Positions 52,662-62,086 of a DNA stretch of 64,000 bases are shown here, piece by piece. The stretch's first letter is position 1. Each line of letters opens with the position of its first letter. The DNA lies in NCBI GenBank assembly GCA_945883235.1, contig CAMCXF010000005.1, positions 1 to 64,000 of the forward strand. The letters are read 5' to 3'. The stretch comes from Phenylobacterium deserti (GTDB lineage Bacteria; Pseudomonadota; Alphaproteobacteria; Caulobacterales; Caulobacteraceae). A program made the translations under genes and the position numbers. The notes under the pieces were generated by a model. It was not told the origin of the DNA, made no database searches, and was given only the letters and a program-made list of their open reading frames with translations.

Positions 52662-53193
52662 CGCTTTCCGCTCCCCACGTCGCACCTGCGTCAGCATACC
52701 CCAGTTGTCGAAGGGTGTAGCCGTTTCGTGGCCTTGGCTTACCTAGGGGGAAGCGCAGCCACTGGATGGAACAGAACACTGTAGTCCCGTTGGAGGCTTC
52801 GCGAAGGTCCGCTTGCGGGCCCGAACCCAACGCGAAAGAACGACCCATCCCTGCCGTTCGGAATGTCCGCTCATGGCGAATTGGCAATCCACGGTCCTGC
52901 CGGTCCATGGCCGTGCGGGCACCAGGCGTCAGATACTATCCGCGAGGAGGCGATCCACAGTTCCAAGTTGCGCATCGTGCTGCGGTTGCCGTGACTCTGT
53001 AGAAAATAGAGCCTCGCTGTGCAGCAGATCACTAGGGAATGTTCTATTTCATAAGGTGTCACCGTGAACCTACGTGCGCGAACCTGGCCATGGATCGTCT
53101 TCCTGCCGGCGAGGGACGCTGTCCGTCTGGTCCGACGACGCCACGCGACATTTCCAGCATTGTCGCTACGGTCAGGACGGAGTAGGGTGCTGC
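52662..53193. other. Gene-free gap of about 530 nt
   Basis: No convincing gene. The region includes a stretch AAGGTCCGCTTGCGG (about 52803) that also occurs near 19615, possibly a shared degenerate remnant. The last ~60 nt are AT-richer and may hold the promoter of the rightward membrane protein. Confidence 0.5.
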
Positions 53194-53826
53194 ATGTTGA
53201 GCGCGACGGAATTCTATCCGACCACGATGGCGCTGACCGTCGTCCTCTGGATCGAGGCGGTCGTCTATCTCGGCATTGGCCTCATCGAACTGTTCGATGA
53301 CTTTCTGGTCCAGCCAAGACCCTGGATGCGCATCAACAACAGGCCGAACGGCTACGTGGTTCTGTCGCACAAGATCGGCCACAAGATGCATGCGGGCCTG
53401 TGCATCATCCTCGGCTTCGTCGCCCTGAATGGCGTTCTCGAAAGGGCGGTCACGCGCCTCGAACTCGAACTGATCTTCATCAGCTTCGCGGTCATCATGG
53501 CGACGCTGTGGGCTACGCTGCTGCCGGGTCGGCTGGGGCCCGTGGTGTTGGCGATGAAGCCGGAGTTCTGGCTTCAGATCGTCATGTTTGTCCTGTTCCG
53601 CCATTTGGTTCGACCGGAGATTCTCGGCCTTTGTCTCGCCCTGAATGGCTGGGGTATCATCGTCTATGTCTTCCACACCCGACGGACCCTGCTGAAACCC
53701 TACACCTACGCGCAGTTGCGTCAGGACTGGGTTGAGGCTGAAGGCGAGGCCGCCGCGGCCAAGTTCGACAGGCTGGCCGGGCAGGGGCCGAACGCCACGC
53801 CCCCTGTGAAGGGCGCCGCGAGGTAG
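53194..53826 (+). CDS. Membrane protein of unknown function
   Basis: A 210-residue protein with about five transmembrane segments: ALTVVLWIEAVVYLGIGLIEL, MHAGLCIILGFVALNGVL, LELIFISFAVIMATLWATLL, FWLQIVMFVLFRHLV and ILGLCLALNGWGIIVYVF, with a cytoplasmic helical C-terminus. No family recognised. ATG 53194 is preferred to the track's first Met. Confidence 0.7.
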   Translation: MLSATEFYPTTMALTVVLWIEAVVYLGIGLIELFDDFLVQPRPWMRINNRPNGYVVLSHKIGHKMHAGLCIILGFVALNGVLERAVTRLELELIFISFAVIMATLWATLLPGRLGPVVLAMKPEFWLQIVMFVLFRHLVRPEILGLCLALNGWGIIVYVFHTRRTLLKPYTYAQLRQDWVEAEGEAAAAKFDRLAGQGPNATPPVKGAAR

Positions 53827-54057
53827 CGGGCACAGCGCGACGGTGGATCTCCACCCACGCGCCGATACCCGGGATACGATATTTCTGTAGACGGGACGCG
53901 TTGCCCACCCCGGAGCTAACCCCCCATTTCTGTCATTCCGAAGGTCCGCTGGAGGGTGGTCATCGGGGACCAAGTGCCGGAATCTATCCGCTAGCGTTTA
54001 GATCTTCGCCGGGCGACAGTTTGCATCGGCGAATCCGGGGAAGGTTTCAGGTTAAGT

Positions 54058-55353
54058 ATGACGGCCAACGACCGCCCGGCGCCTGGCACCCGGGACGCCA
54101 TCCCCGCCCCGCCGACCGGCTTCGCCAGCTATCTGTTCACGCAAGGCGCCTGGTTTCTGGCGTTCGGGCTGCAAATGGTGCTGTTTCCCTACCTGGTGCG
54201 GGTGCTGCTGCAGGAAAACGAAATCCGCTTCGGCCTCGCCCAGATGTCGATGCAACTGCCCACGGTGCTGTTGATCCTGCTGGGCGGGTTTGTGGCCGAC
54301 CGGACCGACACCCGGCGCACTGTATTGATCGGATGCGGGCTCTGTGCCGCGACCTTCCTGGGGCTCGGGGTCTTCGTGGCCGGGGGTCGCCTGACCTACG
54401 GAACACTGATCATCTATGCGCTGATCATCGGGACCATCGGCGCCTTCGTGACGCCGGCCCGCGACGCCCTGCTCAGCCGCGTGGCGCCGGGTGGCGTGCA
54501 CCGGGCCGTGGGGTTTGCGTCGCTCGCCCAGTTCGGTGGCCAGATCCTGGGCATGGCGGTCGCGACAGCTGCGCCACTCCTGGGCCTGCCGGCCTTGTTG
54601 TTCGGACAGGCCGCGCTGATGGCTGCAGCTGCTGTAGCGGCCATGCGGATCAAACCCCGTCCGGCGGGTGCCCCAAGAATTCGCGAAGGCAGCGTCCTGG
54701 GGTTCATGGCGAGCGAGATCGGTGGAGGCTTCCGCGCCGCTATCGCCTCGCCGGTCATTGCGCCGGTGATCATCTGCGCCGTTGGCATGGGCATGTGCTT
54801 CATGGGCGCGTTCGCAGTGTTGCTGCCGTTGATCGTGCAGAACTATTTCCCCAGTGACCTTGTCGGTCCCGCCCGGACCCAGATCGCCACGGCGCTGGGC
54901 ATTTTCAGCCTGACCTTCTGGGTGGGGTCGATCCTGTCGGCAACCGCGCTGCTGCGGTTCGGCCATATCCGGCGCAAGGGCGTGGTCTATCTGGCCTCGC
55001 TGTTCACCGGTGCCTCGGTCCTGGTGCTTTGCAGCATTCCGATGCCGTTCTGGCTGTTGTGCGGCCTGAACTTCGTCTGGGGCCTGGGGGGCGGCGTGGC
55101 CATGACGCTTGGCCGCAGTCTGGTCCAGCAGTATGCACCGCCGGACAAGGTGGCCCGTGTGCTTTCCATCTTCACGCTCGGCACAATGGGCGGTGCACCG
55201 GCGGGTGCCGTGCTCTACGGCGTCCTGGCTCACGCTATCGGCCCCCACGCCGCGATCCTGTTCCCGGGCGTGGGCATGCTGGTGATCGTTGGCGGGGTCT
55301 CGGTGTTCTCGCAGCTCTGGCGACTGGATGAGGCGCATCCGGAGGTGGCTTAA
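54058..55353 (+). CDS. MFS transporter
   Basis: A 431-residue 12-TM major facilitator of the drug/multi-purpose type: GAWFLAFGLQMVLFPYLV, GGFVADRTDTRRTVLIGC (loop 2-3 motif), PARDALLSRVAPGGVHRAVG. The MFS fold is sure; substrate is not. It is convergent with the dnaJ-like gene, 3 nt apart. Confidence 0.88.
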   Translation: MTANDRPAPGTRDAIPAPPTGFASYLFTQGAWFLAFGLQMVLFPYLVRVLLQENEIRFGLAQMSMQLPTVLLILLGGFVADRTDTRRTVLIGCGLCAATFLGLGVFVAGGRLTYGTLIIYALIIGTIGAFVTPARDALLSRVAPGGVHRAVGFASLAQFGGQILGMAVATAAPLLGLPALLFGQAALMAAAAVAAMRIKPRPAGAPRIREGSVLGFMASEIGGGFRAAIASPVIAPVIICAVGMGMCFMGAFAVLLPLIVQNYFPSDLVGPARTQIATALGIFSLTFWVGSILSATALLRFGHIRRKGVVYLASLFTGASVLVLCSIPMPFWLLCGLNFVWGLGGGVAMTLGRSLVQQYAPPDKVARVLSIFTLGTMGGAPAGAVLYGVLAHAIGPHAAILFPGVGMLVIVGGVSVFSQLWRLDEAHPEVA

Positions 55354-55356
55354 GGC

Positions 55357-56007
55357 CTACCCCCCGACCAACCCCATCTTCTGCAGCACCTTGTAGGCCC
55401 GGATCACCCGCTGCAGGCGGTTCTCGCCGGAGCGGTCGCCCTTGTTGGCGTCGGGGTGCAGGCGGCGGACAAGCACCGTGTAGCGGGCGCGGATCTTGGC
55501 CCCGTCGGCGGTTTCGTCGAGGTCGAGGTCGGCCAGCGCATTACGCTCGATCTTGCCCAGCCGGCGGGCCTCGGGCTGGGGTGAGGCCTGGCCGGCACCG
55601 TTGAACATGCCGAACGGGTCCTTGTAGCCCTGTCCCTTGCCGAACTTCGCAGCGAAGGCTGCGGCCTCTCGCGAGGTGCGGCTGGCCTTCATGTCCCAGG
55701 TGGGCCTGCCCCCGGTCATCAGCTCCTCGGTTTGACGACGGCGAACCTCCGCGTCGGACAGTCCGGAAAAGAAGTTCCAGTTACGATTATACTCGGCCGC
55801 ATGCGGCTGACAGAACCAGTAGTGCTCGTTCAGCATATCGCGGGCTTTGGGTGCGCGCGCAGTTGCCGCCTTGCTGCAAGCCGGGTGGTCACAGCCTCGC
55901 TCGCCCTTCTTCAGGGCATTGACGTCCTGCTCCGCCGCATCGTTTTCCGACGGGGGGCGGACACGGATATCGACGAGTCGAGGCTTGTATTGAAACGAAG
56001 CGGCCAT
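55357..56007 (-). CDS. J-domain (DnaJ-like) protein
   Basis: A 216-residue protein: an N-terminal segment with a Cys-rich patch (GCDHPACSKAATARAPKARD and YWFCQPHAAEYN), a linker, and a C-terminal J domain (IRARYTVLVRRLHPDANKGD with HPD, QRVIRAYKVLQKMG). C-terminal J domains of this layout are typical of the alphaproteobacterial gene next to cobS and bolA. ATG 56007 start. Divergent from bolA. Confidence 0.88.
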   Translation of the reverse strand: MAASFQYKPRLVDIRVRPPSENDAAEQDVNALKKGERGCDHPACSKAATARAPKARDMLNEHYWFCQPHAAEYNRNWNFFSGLSDAEVRRRQTEELMTGGRPTWDMKASRTSREAAAFAAKFGKGQGYKDPFGMFNGAGQASPQPEARRLGKIERNALADLDLDETADGAKIRARYTVLVRRLHPDANKGDRSGENRLQRVIRAYKVLQKMGLVGG

Positions 56008-56050
56008 GGCCTGATTATGGAGATGAGAAACTTCCCTGCAAGAATTGAAG

Positions 56051-56332
56051 ATGAAGCCAATGGGCGCCATATCTGAAAACATCCGTTCCAAACTTGAGGC
56101 GGCCTTCCAGCCGTCGCGTCTGGTGGTCGAGGACGACTCGGATCGGCACTCCGGGCACTCCGGCGCGCGGGAGGGCGGCGAGAGCCACTTCAACGTCACG
56201 ATCGAGGCCGCAGCCTTCGCAGGCGCCGCGAAAGTGGCGCGCCAACGGATGGTCTATCATGCGCTGGCCGAGGAACTGGCCGGCCCGGTCCATGCGCTGT
56301 CAGTCAAGGCCTCAGCGCCCGGCGAAGCCTGA
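56051..56332 (+). CDS. BolA family protein
   Basis: A 93-residue BolA: ISENIRSKLEAAFQPSRLVVEDDSDRHSGHSGAREGGESHFNVTI with the conserved SHF motif, then ARQRMVYHALAEEL. BolA proteins partner monothiol glutaredoxins in Fe-S trafficking or regulation. Start is ATG 56051; ATG 56060 is also possible. Confidence 0.9.
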   Translation: MKPMGAISENIRSKLEAAFQPSRLVVEDDSDRHSGHSGAREGGESHFNVTIEAAAFAGAAKVARQRMVYHALAEELAGPVHALSVKASAPGEA

Positions 56333-56407
56333 GACCTTGCGTCAAGGCGTCATGAGTTTCGAATAGAAGAGCTGCGGTCGCGTAGCCACAATCTAGGGGA
56401 TGTCCGC

Positions 56408-56911
56408 TTGAAGACCACGATCCACGTGAACGGAGAGGCGCGGTCGCTGGACCTCGACCCTCGCACGACGCTTCTCGACGCGCTGCGCGAGCATCTGAAA
56501 CTGACCGGATCCAAAAAAGGCTGCGACCATGGCCAGTGCGGGGCCTGTACGGTGCTGGTGAACGGCGTGCGGATCAATTCGTGTCTGAGCCTGGCCGTGA
56601 TGCATGACGGCGACGCGGTGACCACGATCGAAGGCGTCGGCACGCCGGAACATCTTCACCCCATCCAGACGGCGTTCCTGACCCACGACGCCTATCAGTG
56701 CGGCTACTGCACGCCGGGCCAGATCTGTTCGACGATCGGCATGCTGAGCGAACTTTCAGCCGGTGCGCCCAGTCAGGAGACGCCGCCCGGTGCCGCGCCT
56801 GTGCTGAGTGACGCCGAAATCCGTGAGCGGATGAGCGGCAACATCTGCCGCTGCTCGGCCTATCCCCAGATCGTGGCGGCGATCAAGGACGCGGCGAAGG
56901 TGATGGCATGA
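56408..56911 (+). CDS. Aldehyde oxidoreductase (2Fe-2S) subunit, PaoA/YagT-like
   Basis: A 167-residue iron-sulfur subunit: plant-type ferredoxin cluster (KKGCDHGQCGACTVLVNGVR..NSCL) and the second [2Fe-2S] domain (CGYCTPGQICST, CRCSAYPQIV). PaoA of E. coli carries a Tat signal; this one begins directly with MKTTIHVNGEARSL, so the complex looks cytoplasmic here. The start is a TTG. It overlaps the FAD subunit by 4 nt. Confidence 0.9.
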   Translation: MKTTIHVNGEARSLDLDPRTTLLDALREHLKLTGSKKGCDHGQCGACTVLVNGVRINSCLSLAVMHDGDAVTTIEGVGTPEHLHPIQTAFLTHDAYQCGYCTPGQICSTIGMLSELSAGAPSQETPPGAAPVLSDAEIRERMSGNICRCSAYPQIVAAIKDAAKVMA

Positions 56912-57858
56912 GGGCGTTCACCTACGAACGCGCCGGTGATGCCAAGGCGGCGGTAAAGGCCGCGGCGTCTACGCCAGGCGCACGGTTCATCGCCGGCGGC
57001 ACCAATTTGCTGGACCTTATGAAGCTCGAAATCGAGACCCCCGCGCATCTGATCGACGTCAGCCGCCTGAATATGGCGACCATCGAGGCGACGCTCGACG
57101 GAGGCCTGCGGATCGGTGCGGCGACGTCCAACAGCACTGTGGCCGCGGACCCGCAGGTCCGCGCCCGCTATCCGGTGCTCTCGCAGGCTATTGTGGCCGG
57201 TGGTTCGCCGCAGCTGCGCAACAAGGCCAGCGTGGGCGGCAACCTGCTGCAGCGAACCCGCTGCGCCTATTTCTACGACACCAGCAAACCCTGCAACAAA
57301 CGCGCGCCCAGAACCGGGTGCAGTGCGCTGGAGGGGCTGAACCGCAATGCGGCGATCTTTGGCGCGACCGACCACTGCATTGCCACCCACACCTCGGACA
57401 TGGCGGTGGCGCTGACGGCGCTTGGTGCCAACGTCGAGACCTTGATGCCGTCCGGGCAATCGCGAACACTCCCCATGCTGGTGCTTCACCGGCTGCCCGG
57501 TGAGACGCCGGAAATCGAAACCTGCCTGGAGACCGGCGAACTGATCACCGCCGTGGTCCTGCCGCCGCCGCCGCCCGGTGGTCAGATCTATCGCAAGGTC
57601 CGCGACCGTGCCTCGTACGCAGGTGGTCTGGCCAGCGTCGCGGTGGCGGGCCGGCAGGTTGCCTTGGGCATGGTGGCGCATAAGCCATGGCGCGCCTCGG
57701 CGGTTGAAACGGCGCTGGCCTCCGGTGCATCACCGGCTGAAGCCATCGCCGTCGAGCTGGAAGGTGCCAGCCCGCTGGGGCGTAATGATTTCAAGCTACC
57801 GCTGGTCGCTCGGCTCGCCGCCGCCGCCATCAGCGAAGCGAACGGGAGGGGCGCATGA
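56908..57858 (+). CDS. Aldehyde oxidoreductase FAD subunit, PaoB/YagS-like
   Basis: A 316-residue FAD-binding subunit: MRAFTYERAGDAKAAV, FIAGGTNLLDLMKLE and the [4Fe-4S]-binding insert with four Cys (RTRCAYFYDTSKPCNKRAP, TGCSALEG, and DHCIATH). That insert is a hallmark of PaoB. Overlaps both neighbours by 4 nt. Confidence 0.92.
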   Translation: MRAFTYERAGDAKAAVKAAASTPGARFIAGGTNLLDLMKLEIETPAHLIDVSRLNMATIEATLDGGLRIGAATSNSTVAADPQVRARYPVLSQAIVAGGSPQLRNKASVGGNLLQRTRCAYFYDTSKPCNKRAPRTGCSALEGLNRNAAIFGATDHCIATHTSDMAVALTALGANVETLMPSGQSRTLPMLVLHRLPGETPEIETCLETGELITAVVLPPPPPGGQIYRKVRDRASYAGGLASVAVAGRQVALGMVAHKPWRASAVETALASGASPAEAIAVELEGASPLGRNDFKLPLVARLAAAAISEANGRGA

Positions 57859-60119
57859 GCTCGGTTCACGACTGGACGCCCAATAACCCCGTCAAGGAAA
57901 ACCGCTCGGGCCTGATCGGCAAGCCGGTCGACCGCTACGAGGGGCCGCTCAAGGTGACGGGCACCGCGCCCTACGCCTATGAGGTGCAGCCGCCGTCGCC
58001 GCCAGCCTATGGCGTGATGGTGGGCGCAGCCATCGCGGCCGGTCGGATCACCGGCGTCGATATTGCCGAGGCCGAGGCGACGCCGGGCGTCCTCGTGGTC
58101 TGGACCCACCTCAATGCGCCACCGCAAGCTCCCCGGGGCACCAAGGCCCATCCGCGCAGCAGCGCTGGATCGCGACCAGCTCTGGAAAGCGACCGCATCT
58201 TCTTCTTCGGCCAGCCGGTGGCGCTCGTGGTCGGCGAGACCCTGGAAGCCGCCACCGCCGGCGCGCACCGGGTCAAGCTGACCTATGCCGCCGACACGCC
58301 CGATGTGGATTTCCGCGCCAGTCTGGACCGCGCCGTCTCGCCCTCCGGCGAGGAGGACATCGAGGTTGGCGATTTCGTGCGCGGCTTTACCAGCTCGCCC
58401 ATACAGGTCGACGAGACCTGGGAGACGCCGATCCAGAACCACTGCCAGATGGAGCCCTGCGCCTCCACCGTCTGGTTCGAAGGCGAAAAGTGCATCGCCC
58501 ACACCTCGATCCAGATGGTCAAGCCGGCCCAGCACGGCCTGGCCGAAACCCTTGGCCTCCCACGTGACGACGTTCACCTGCTGACCCGCTACATCGGTGG
58601 CGGGTTTGGCGGCAAGGGCCAGACCTATGACGACCTGATCCTGGCTGCACTGGCGGCCAAGGCGCTGGGGCGGCCCGTCAAGGTTGCCTACACCCGCCAG
58701 CAGATGATGCACGGCACCATTCACCGCCCGGCGACGGTGATGCAGGTGCGGCTGGGCGCGGAAAAGGATGGCCGGCTCAACGCGTTCTCGATGATGACAT
58801 GGACCCACTGTCATCGCGAAGGCAACTTCACCGAGCACGCATCGAACTTTGCGCGTGCTCTCTATGCCGCGCCAAACCGGTTGACGGGCCACCGGCTGGT
58901 CAAGCTGGACCTGCCGGGTGCCGGGCCCATGCGGGCCCCGGGCGAGGCCTCCGGTACGCTGGCGCTGGAATGCGCCATGGATGAACTGGCGGAGAAGCTG
59001 GGCCTGGATCCGGTCGAGCTGCGCATTCGCAACGAGCCTGAAACCGATCCGGAGAACGGTCGCCCATTCTCGATGCGCCAGCTGGTGCGCTGCCTGCGCG
59101 AGGGTGCCCAACAGTTCGGCTGGGACCGGCGGTTGCCGACCCCGGGGCTGGTCCGCGAAGGCCGCTGGCTGGTGGGCATGGGAATGGCGACTGCGATCCG
59201 CGGCAATTTCCTGTTGCCGGCCAAGTGCAGCTTCACGGTGGACGCCGACGGCGTCATCACGGTGCGCCAGGGCATGACGGACATCGGCACCGGCACCTAC
59301 ACCGTGCTGGCCCAGATCGCCGCCGAGACGCTGGGCGTGCCTCTGGGCCATGTGAAGGTGGAGATCGGCGATTCCGAGTTTCCGCCCGCGCCCGGCTCCG
59401 GCGGCCAGTTCGGGGCCGCCACGGCGGGCTCGGCGGCGCTGGCGGCGGGCCAGAATCTGCGGACCGCGATTGCTGAACTGGCGACCGGCGATGAAGCCTC
59501 GCCGCTGTTCGGAGGGCGGCCGGTGGATGTGACCTTCCAGGACGGCGTCATCGCCATCGAGAACCGCTCCGAAACCCTGGCCAGCCTGATCAGCCGCGCC
59601 GCGCCGGAGGGCCTGACCGTCGAAGGCGAGATCAAACCGGCTCAGGATGCGCGCGAGTGGAGCCAGCAGACCTATGGCGGCCACTATTGCGAGGTGGGCG
59701 TTGATCCCGTGACGGGCGAGGTCCGGGTGCGGCGCATGCTGGGGGTGTTCGCCGCCGGCCGTATCCTCAATGCCAAGACCGCGCGCAGCCAGCTGACCGG
59801 TGGCATGATCTGGGGCATCGGCTCGGCCCTGACCGAAGGCAACGCCGTCGACACCCGATACGGATCGCTCATCAATCAGGATCTGGCCCAGTACCTCGCG
59901 CCGGTGCAGGCCGATATCGGTGACCTCGACGCCATCATGCTGGATGAAGTTGACGACAAGGCCAATCCGATGGGCGTGAAAGGCGTCGGCGAGCTGGGCA
60001 ATTCAGGCGCTGGAGCCGCAGTAGCCAATGCGATCTACAATGCCTGTGGCGTCCGGGTCCGGGACTATCCGATCACGCCGGACAAGCTGCTGGCCGGGTT
60101 GATCGCCAAGGGACTTTAG
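57855..60119 (+). CDS. Aldehyde oxidoreductase molybdopterin subunit, PaoC/YagR-like
   Basis: A 754-residue Mo-hydroxylase large subunit: IGKPVDRYEGPLKVTGTAPYAYE at the start, RYIGGGFGGKGQTYDD (Mo-cofactor loop) and the active-site Glu in NPMGVKGVGELGNSG. With the two preceding genes it forms a PaoABC-type enzyme that oxidises aldehydes to acids. It ends 4 nt into the convergent response regulator gene. Confidence 0.92.
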   Translation: MSSVHDWTPNNPVKENRSGLIGKPVDRYEGPLKVTGTAPYAYEVQPPSPPAYGVMVGAAIAAGRITGVDIAEAEATPGVLVVWTHLNAPPQAPRGTKAHPRSSAGSRPALESDRIFFFGQPVALVVGETLEAATAGAHRVKLTYAADTPDVDFRASLDRAVSPSGEEDIEVGDFVRGFTSSPIQVDETWETPIQNHCQMEPCASTVWFEGEKCIAHTSIQMVKPAQHGLAETLGLPRDDVHLLTRYIGGGFGGKGQTYDDLILAALAAKALGRPVKVAYTRQQMMHGTIHRPATVMQVRLGAEKDGRLNAFSMMTWTHCHREGNFTEHASNFARALYAAPNRLTGHRLVKLDLPGAGPMRAPGEASGTLALECAMDELAEKLGLDPVELRIRNEPETDPENGRPFSMRQLVRCLREGAQQFGWDRRLPTPGLVREGRWLVGMGMATAIRGNFLLPAKCSFTVDADGVITVRQGMTDIGTGTYTVLAQIAAETLGVPLGHVKVEIGDSEFPPAPGSGGQFGAATAGSAALAAGQNLRTAIAELATGDEASPLFGGRPVDVTFQDGVIAIENRSETLASLISRAAPEGLTVEGEIKPAQDAREWSQQTYGGHYCEVGVDPVTGEVRVRRMLGVFAAGRILNAKTARSQLTGGMIWGIGSALTEGNAVDTRYGSLINQDLAQYLAPVQADIGDLDAIMLDEVDDKANPMGVKGVGELGNSGAGAAVANAIYNACGVRVRDYPITPDKLLAGLIAKGL

Positions 60120-60496
60120 GGTTTCCGGCGCTCGGACATTTCCGTCAGCACACGGACCAGATCGCTTTCGCGGAATGGTTTCATCAGGATGATGGCCCCG
60201 CGATCCTGCGCGCGGAGACTGGCCTCGCCATAGCCCGTTGCATAGGCAAAGGGCGTCTTGAGGTTGCGAAGGCTGTCGGCCAGAGGGAAGCTTTGCTGGC
60301 CCGCCAGGTTTACATCCAGCAGGGCGCAGTCGAATGGCTGACTGTCTGCCAGCATCATCGCCTCATCCAGGCGTGCGGCGGGGCCAACGACCAGGCACCC
60401 CAGGTCGGCCAGCATGTCCTCCAGCAGCATGGAGACCATCATCTCGTCCTCGACGACGAGGACCCTCAGACCTTGCAATGCCAGGGGATCTGTCAT
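60116..60496 (-). CDS. Single-domain response regulator
   Basis: A 126-residue CheY-like receiver: VLVVEDEMMVSMLLEDMLADL (acidic pair), phospho-Asp in CALLDVNL, Thr in YATGYG and Lys in ILMKPFRE. No output domain. Lone receivers of this kind often follow HWE/HisKA2 kinases in Caulobacterales; no kinase is nearby. ATG 60496 is used. Confidence 0.88.
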   Translation of the reverse strand: MTDPLALQGLRVLVVEDEMMVSMLLEDMLADLGCLVVGPAARLDEAMMLADSQPFDCALLDVNLAGQQSFPLADSLRNLKTPFAYATGYGEASLRAQDRGAIILMKPFRESDLVRVLTEMSERRKP

Positions 60497-60806
60497 TCCA
60501 CGGACTCCTGCGGGCAGACCCGCGACCGCGTCAACTGGCGCATGGTCGTTCGCATGTCTCCTACCTTGCCCTCGCAAGCGTGTCGCGCAACGGGTGTGGA
60601 TGCTTGGAGGCTCCCATCGCAACCGCAGTTTCCATGCTCACCGCGCAGCCTTCGTGTTACGTGAATGTTAAGTATTAACGGACTGTAATATTCTTACATC
60701 TGCTTCATGACGTCCTATTCACGGGTATTAATGGGATCATCCAAGTATTCATCCCTTGCCGGCGGACAACACCGCCCCAGCACAACCGCTTCGAGGGATA
60801 ACGACA
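60497..60806. promoter_or_regulatory. Divergent promoter region of the response regulator and UrcA genes
   Basis: About 310 nt with an AT-rich core that includes the inverted repeat GTTAA-gta-TTAAC (60667-60679) and several TTAC/TAAT blocks. CtrA-type TTAA-N7-TTAA spacing is not met, so no regulator is assigned. Confidence 0.4.
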
Positions 60807-61133
60807 ATGCAAAAGATCAACACGCTGACCAACACCATTTCCAGCATCGCCATGCTGGCCCTGGCCGCCCTGCCGATCGCCGCCCTGGCCACCGGTGCCC
60901 AGGCCGCTCCCGCGTCGGTGAAGGTGGCCGATCTGAACCTGGCCAGCCAGGCCGGGGTCACCGCCTTCAACCACCGCGCCGACTACGCTGCCCGCAAGTT
61001 CTGCAACACCGAGCTCTCCCTGTCAGCCCGCGCCAACTGCCGTGAAGGCGTTCGTGTCGAACTGAGCGAGAAGTTGGACGCTATCCGCAGCGCCCAGGTG
61101 TCACGCGCCGCCACAACCTTCGCCGCCCGCTAA
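60807..61133 (+). CDS. UrcA family protein
   Basis: A 108-residue secreted protein: signal peptide (ISSIAMLALAALPIAALATGAQAA), then VKVADLNLASQAGVTAFNHRADYAARKFC, a UrcA-family core with two Cys (FCNTELSLSARANC) that may form a disulfide. UrcA proteins are typical of Caulobacterales and sphingomonads; function unknown. ATG 60807 has GAGGGA upstream. Confidence 0.85.
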   Translation: MQKINTLTNTISSIAMLALAALPIAALATGAQAAPASVKVADLNLASQAGVTAFNHRADYAARKFCNTELSLSARANCREGVRVELSEKLDAIRSAQVSRAATTFAAR

Positions 61134-61164
61134 GCTCTCCCTTCGAAACAGCGGACGTGCGAAC

Positions 61165-61193
61165 GGGCCCGCGGTCTCCCCCACCGCGGGCCC
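61165..61193 (+). terminator. GC hairpin after UrcA
   Basis: A perfect 11-bp stem GGGCCCGCGGT / ACCGCGGGCCC with a 7-nt loop, about 30 nt past the stop. No T-run follows, so termination may need Rho or be bidirectional with the convergent pirin gene. Confidence 0.55.
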
Positions 61194-61217
61194 AATCGCA
61201 TCCTGACCAGACGCCGC

Positions 61218-61916
61218 TCAGGCGGCGTCGACCAGAACCACTTCCGCATCTTCAAGGGCTTTGATTGTCAGGTTCGGCTCATCCATCACGGCGGCACCGT
61301 CGCGGGTCTCGAGCCGCAGGCCATTGATCTCGATCACGCCGGCCGCCGCCACCAGATAGGCATGGCGCCCTGCGCCCAGCACATAGTCCACGCTTTCCCC
61401 TGCTTTCAGCGTCGCACCGACGACCCGGGCATTGGCGCGGATCGGCAGGACGTCATCCTGGTCCTCAAATCCACTGGCCAGAGTCACAAACCGTCCCGCC
61501 CGATCAGACTTCGGAAAGGGCCGCGCGCCCCAACTGGGTGCGCCGCCGGCCTCAGTCGGCTCAATCCAGATCTGGAAGAGCGTTGTGGTTTCCGCTTCCG
61601 CATTGAATTCGGCATGCCGGATCCCGGACCCGGCGCTCATCACCTGCACGTCACCCGCTTCAGTGCGTCCCTGGTTTCCCAGGCTATCCTTGTGGGTGAT
61701 CGCGCCCGTCCGGACATAGGTGATGATTTCCATGTCGGCGTGGGCGTGCGGCGGAAAGCCTGAATTCGGCGCGATCTCATCGTCATTCCAGACCCGGATC
61801 GCCCCCCAGCCCATGTTCTTCGGATCGTAAAAGTCGCTAAACGAGAAATGATGACGGGCGTTCAGCCAGCCATGGTTGGCCTTGCCGAGGCGATTGAAGG
61901 GGCGATGCTCGATCAT
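61218..61916 (-). CDS. Pirin family protein
   Basis: A 232-residue cupin of the pirin/YhhW type: MIEHRPFNRLGKANHGWLNARHHFSFSDFYDP and the metal motif PPHAHADMEIITYV. Some bacterial members are quercetinases; the role here is unknown. ATG 61916 is used because the family N-terminus begins there. Confidence 0.9.
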   Translation of the reverse strand: MIEHRPFNRLGKANHGWLNARHHFSFSDFYDPKNMGWGAIRVWNDDEIAPNSGFPPHAHADMEIITYVRTGAITHKDSLGNQGRTEAGDVQVMSAGSGIRHAEFNAEAETTTLFQIWIEPTEAGGAPSWGARPFPKSDRAGRFVTLASGFEDQDDVLPIRANARVVGATLKAGESVDYVLGAGRHAYLVAAAGVIEINGLRLETRDGAAVMDEPNLTIKALEDAEVVLVDAA

Positions 61917-62086
61917 GGAGGTAATGGCTCCTTTAGGGCAGCGGATCGCGGTGATCCAGTCAGGGCCACAGATAGGAAATTGCCCCAACGGAAATAAGGC
62001 TCTGCGCCGCCAGCCCGGCTTCAGCCAAGGTTCATCCTGAACGCGGTTCAAATGGAGCTACGAGGCTCAACAGAGGTCGCAGGACG

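Noticed and set aside
52803-52820. Repeat AAGGTCCGCTTGCGG shared with 19615
   Set aside because: Only 15 nt are shared and the context differs; not enough to call an element family.
57588-59684. 698-aa minus-strand ORF
   Set aside because: Antisense of the PaoB/PaoC-like genes, which have strong domain motifs; high-GC antisense frames are often open.
60667-60679. Possible CtrA box in the UrcA upstream region
   Set aside because: The spacing GTTAA-3-TTAAC does not fit TTAA-N7-TTAA; only half-matches occur.
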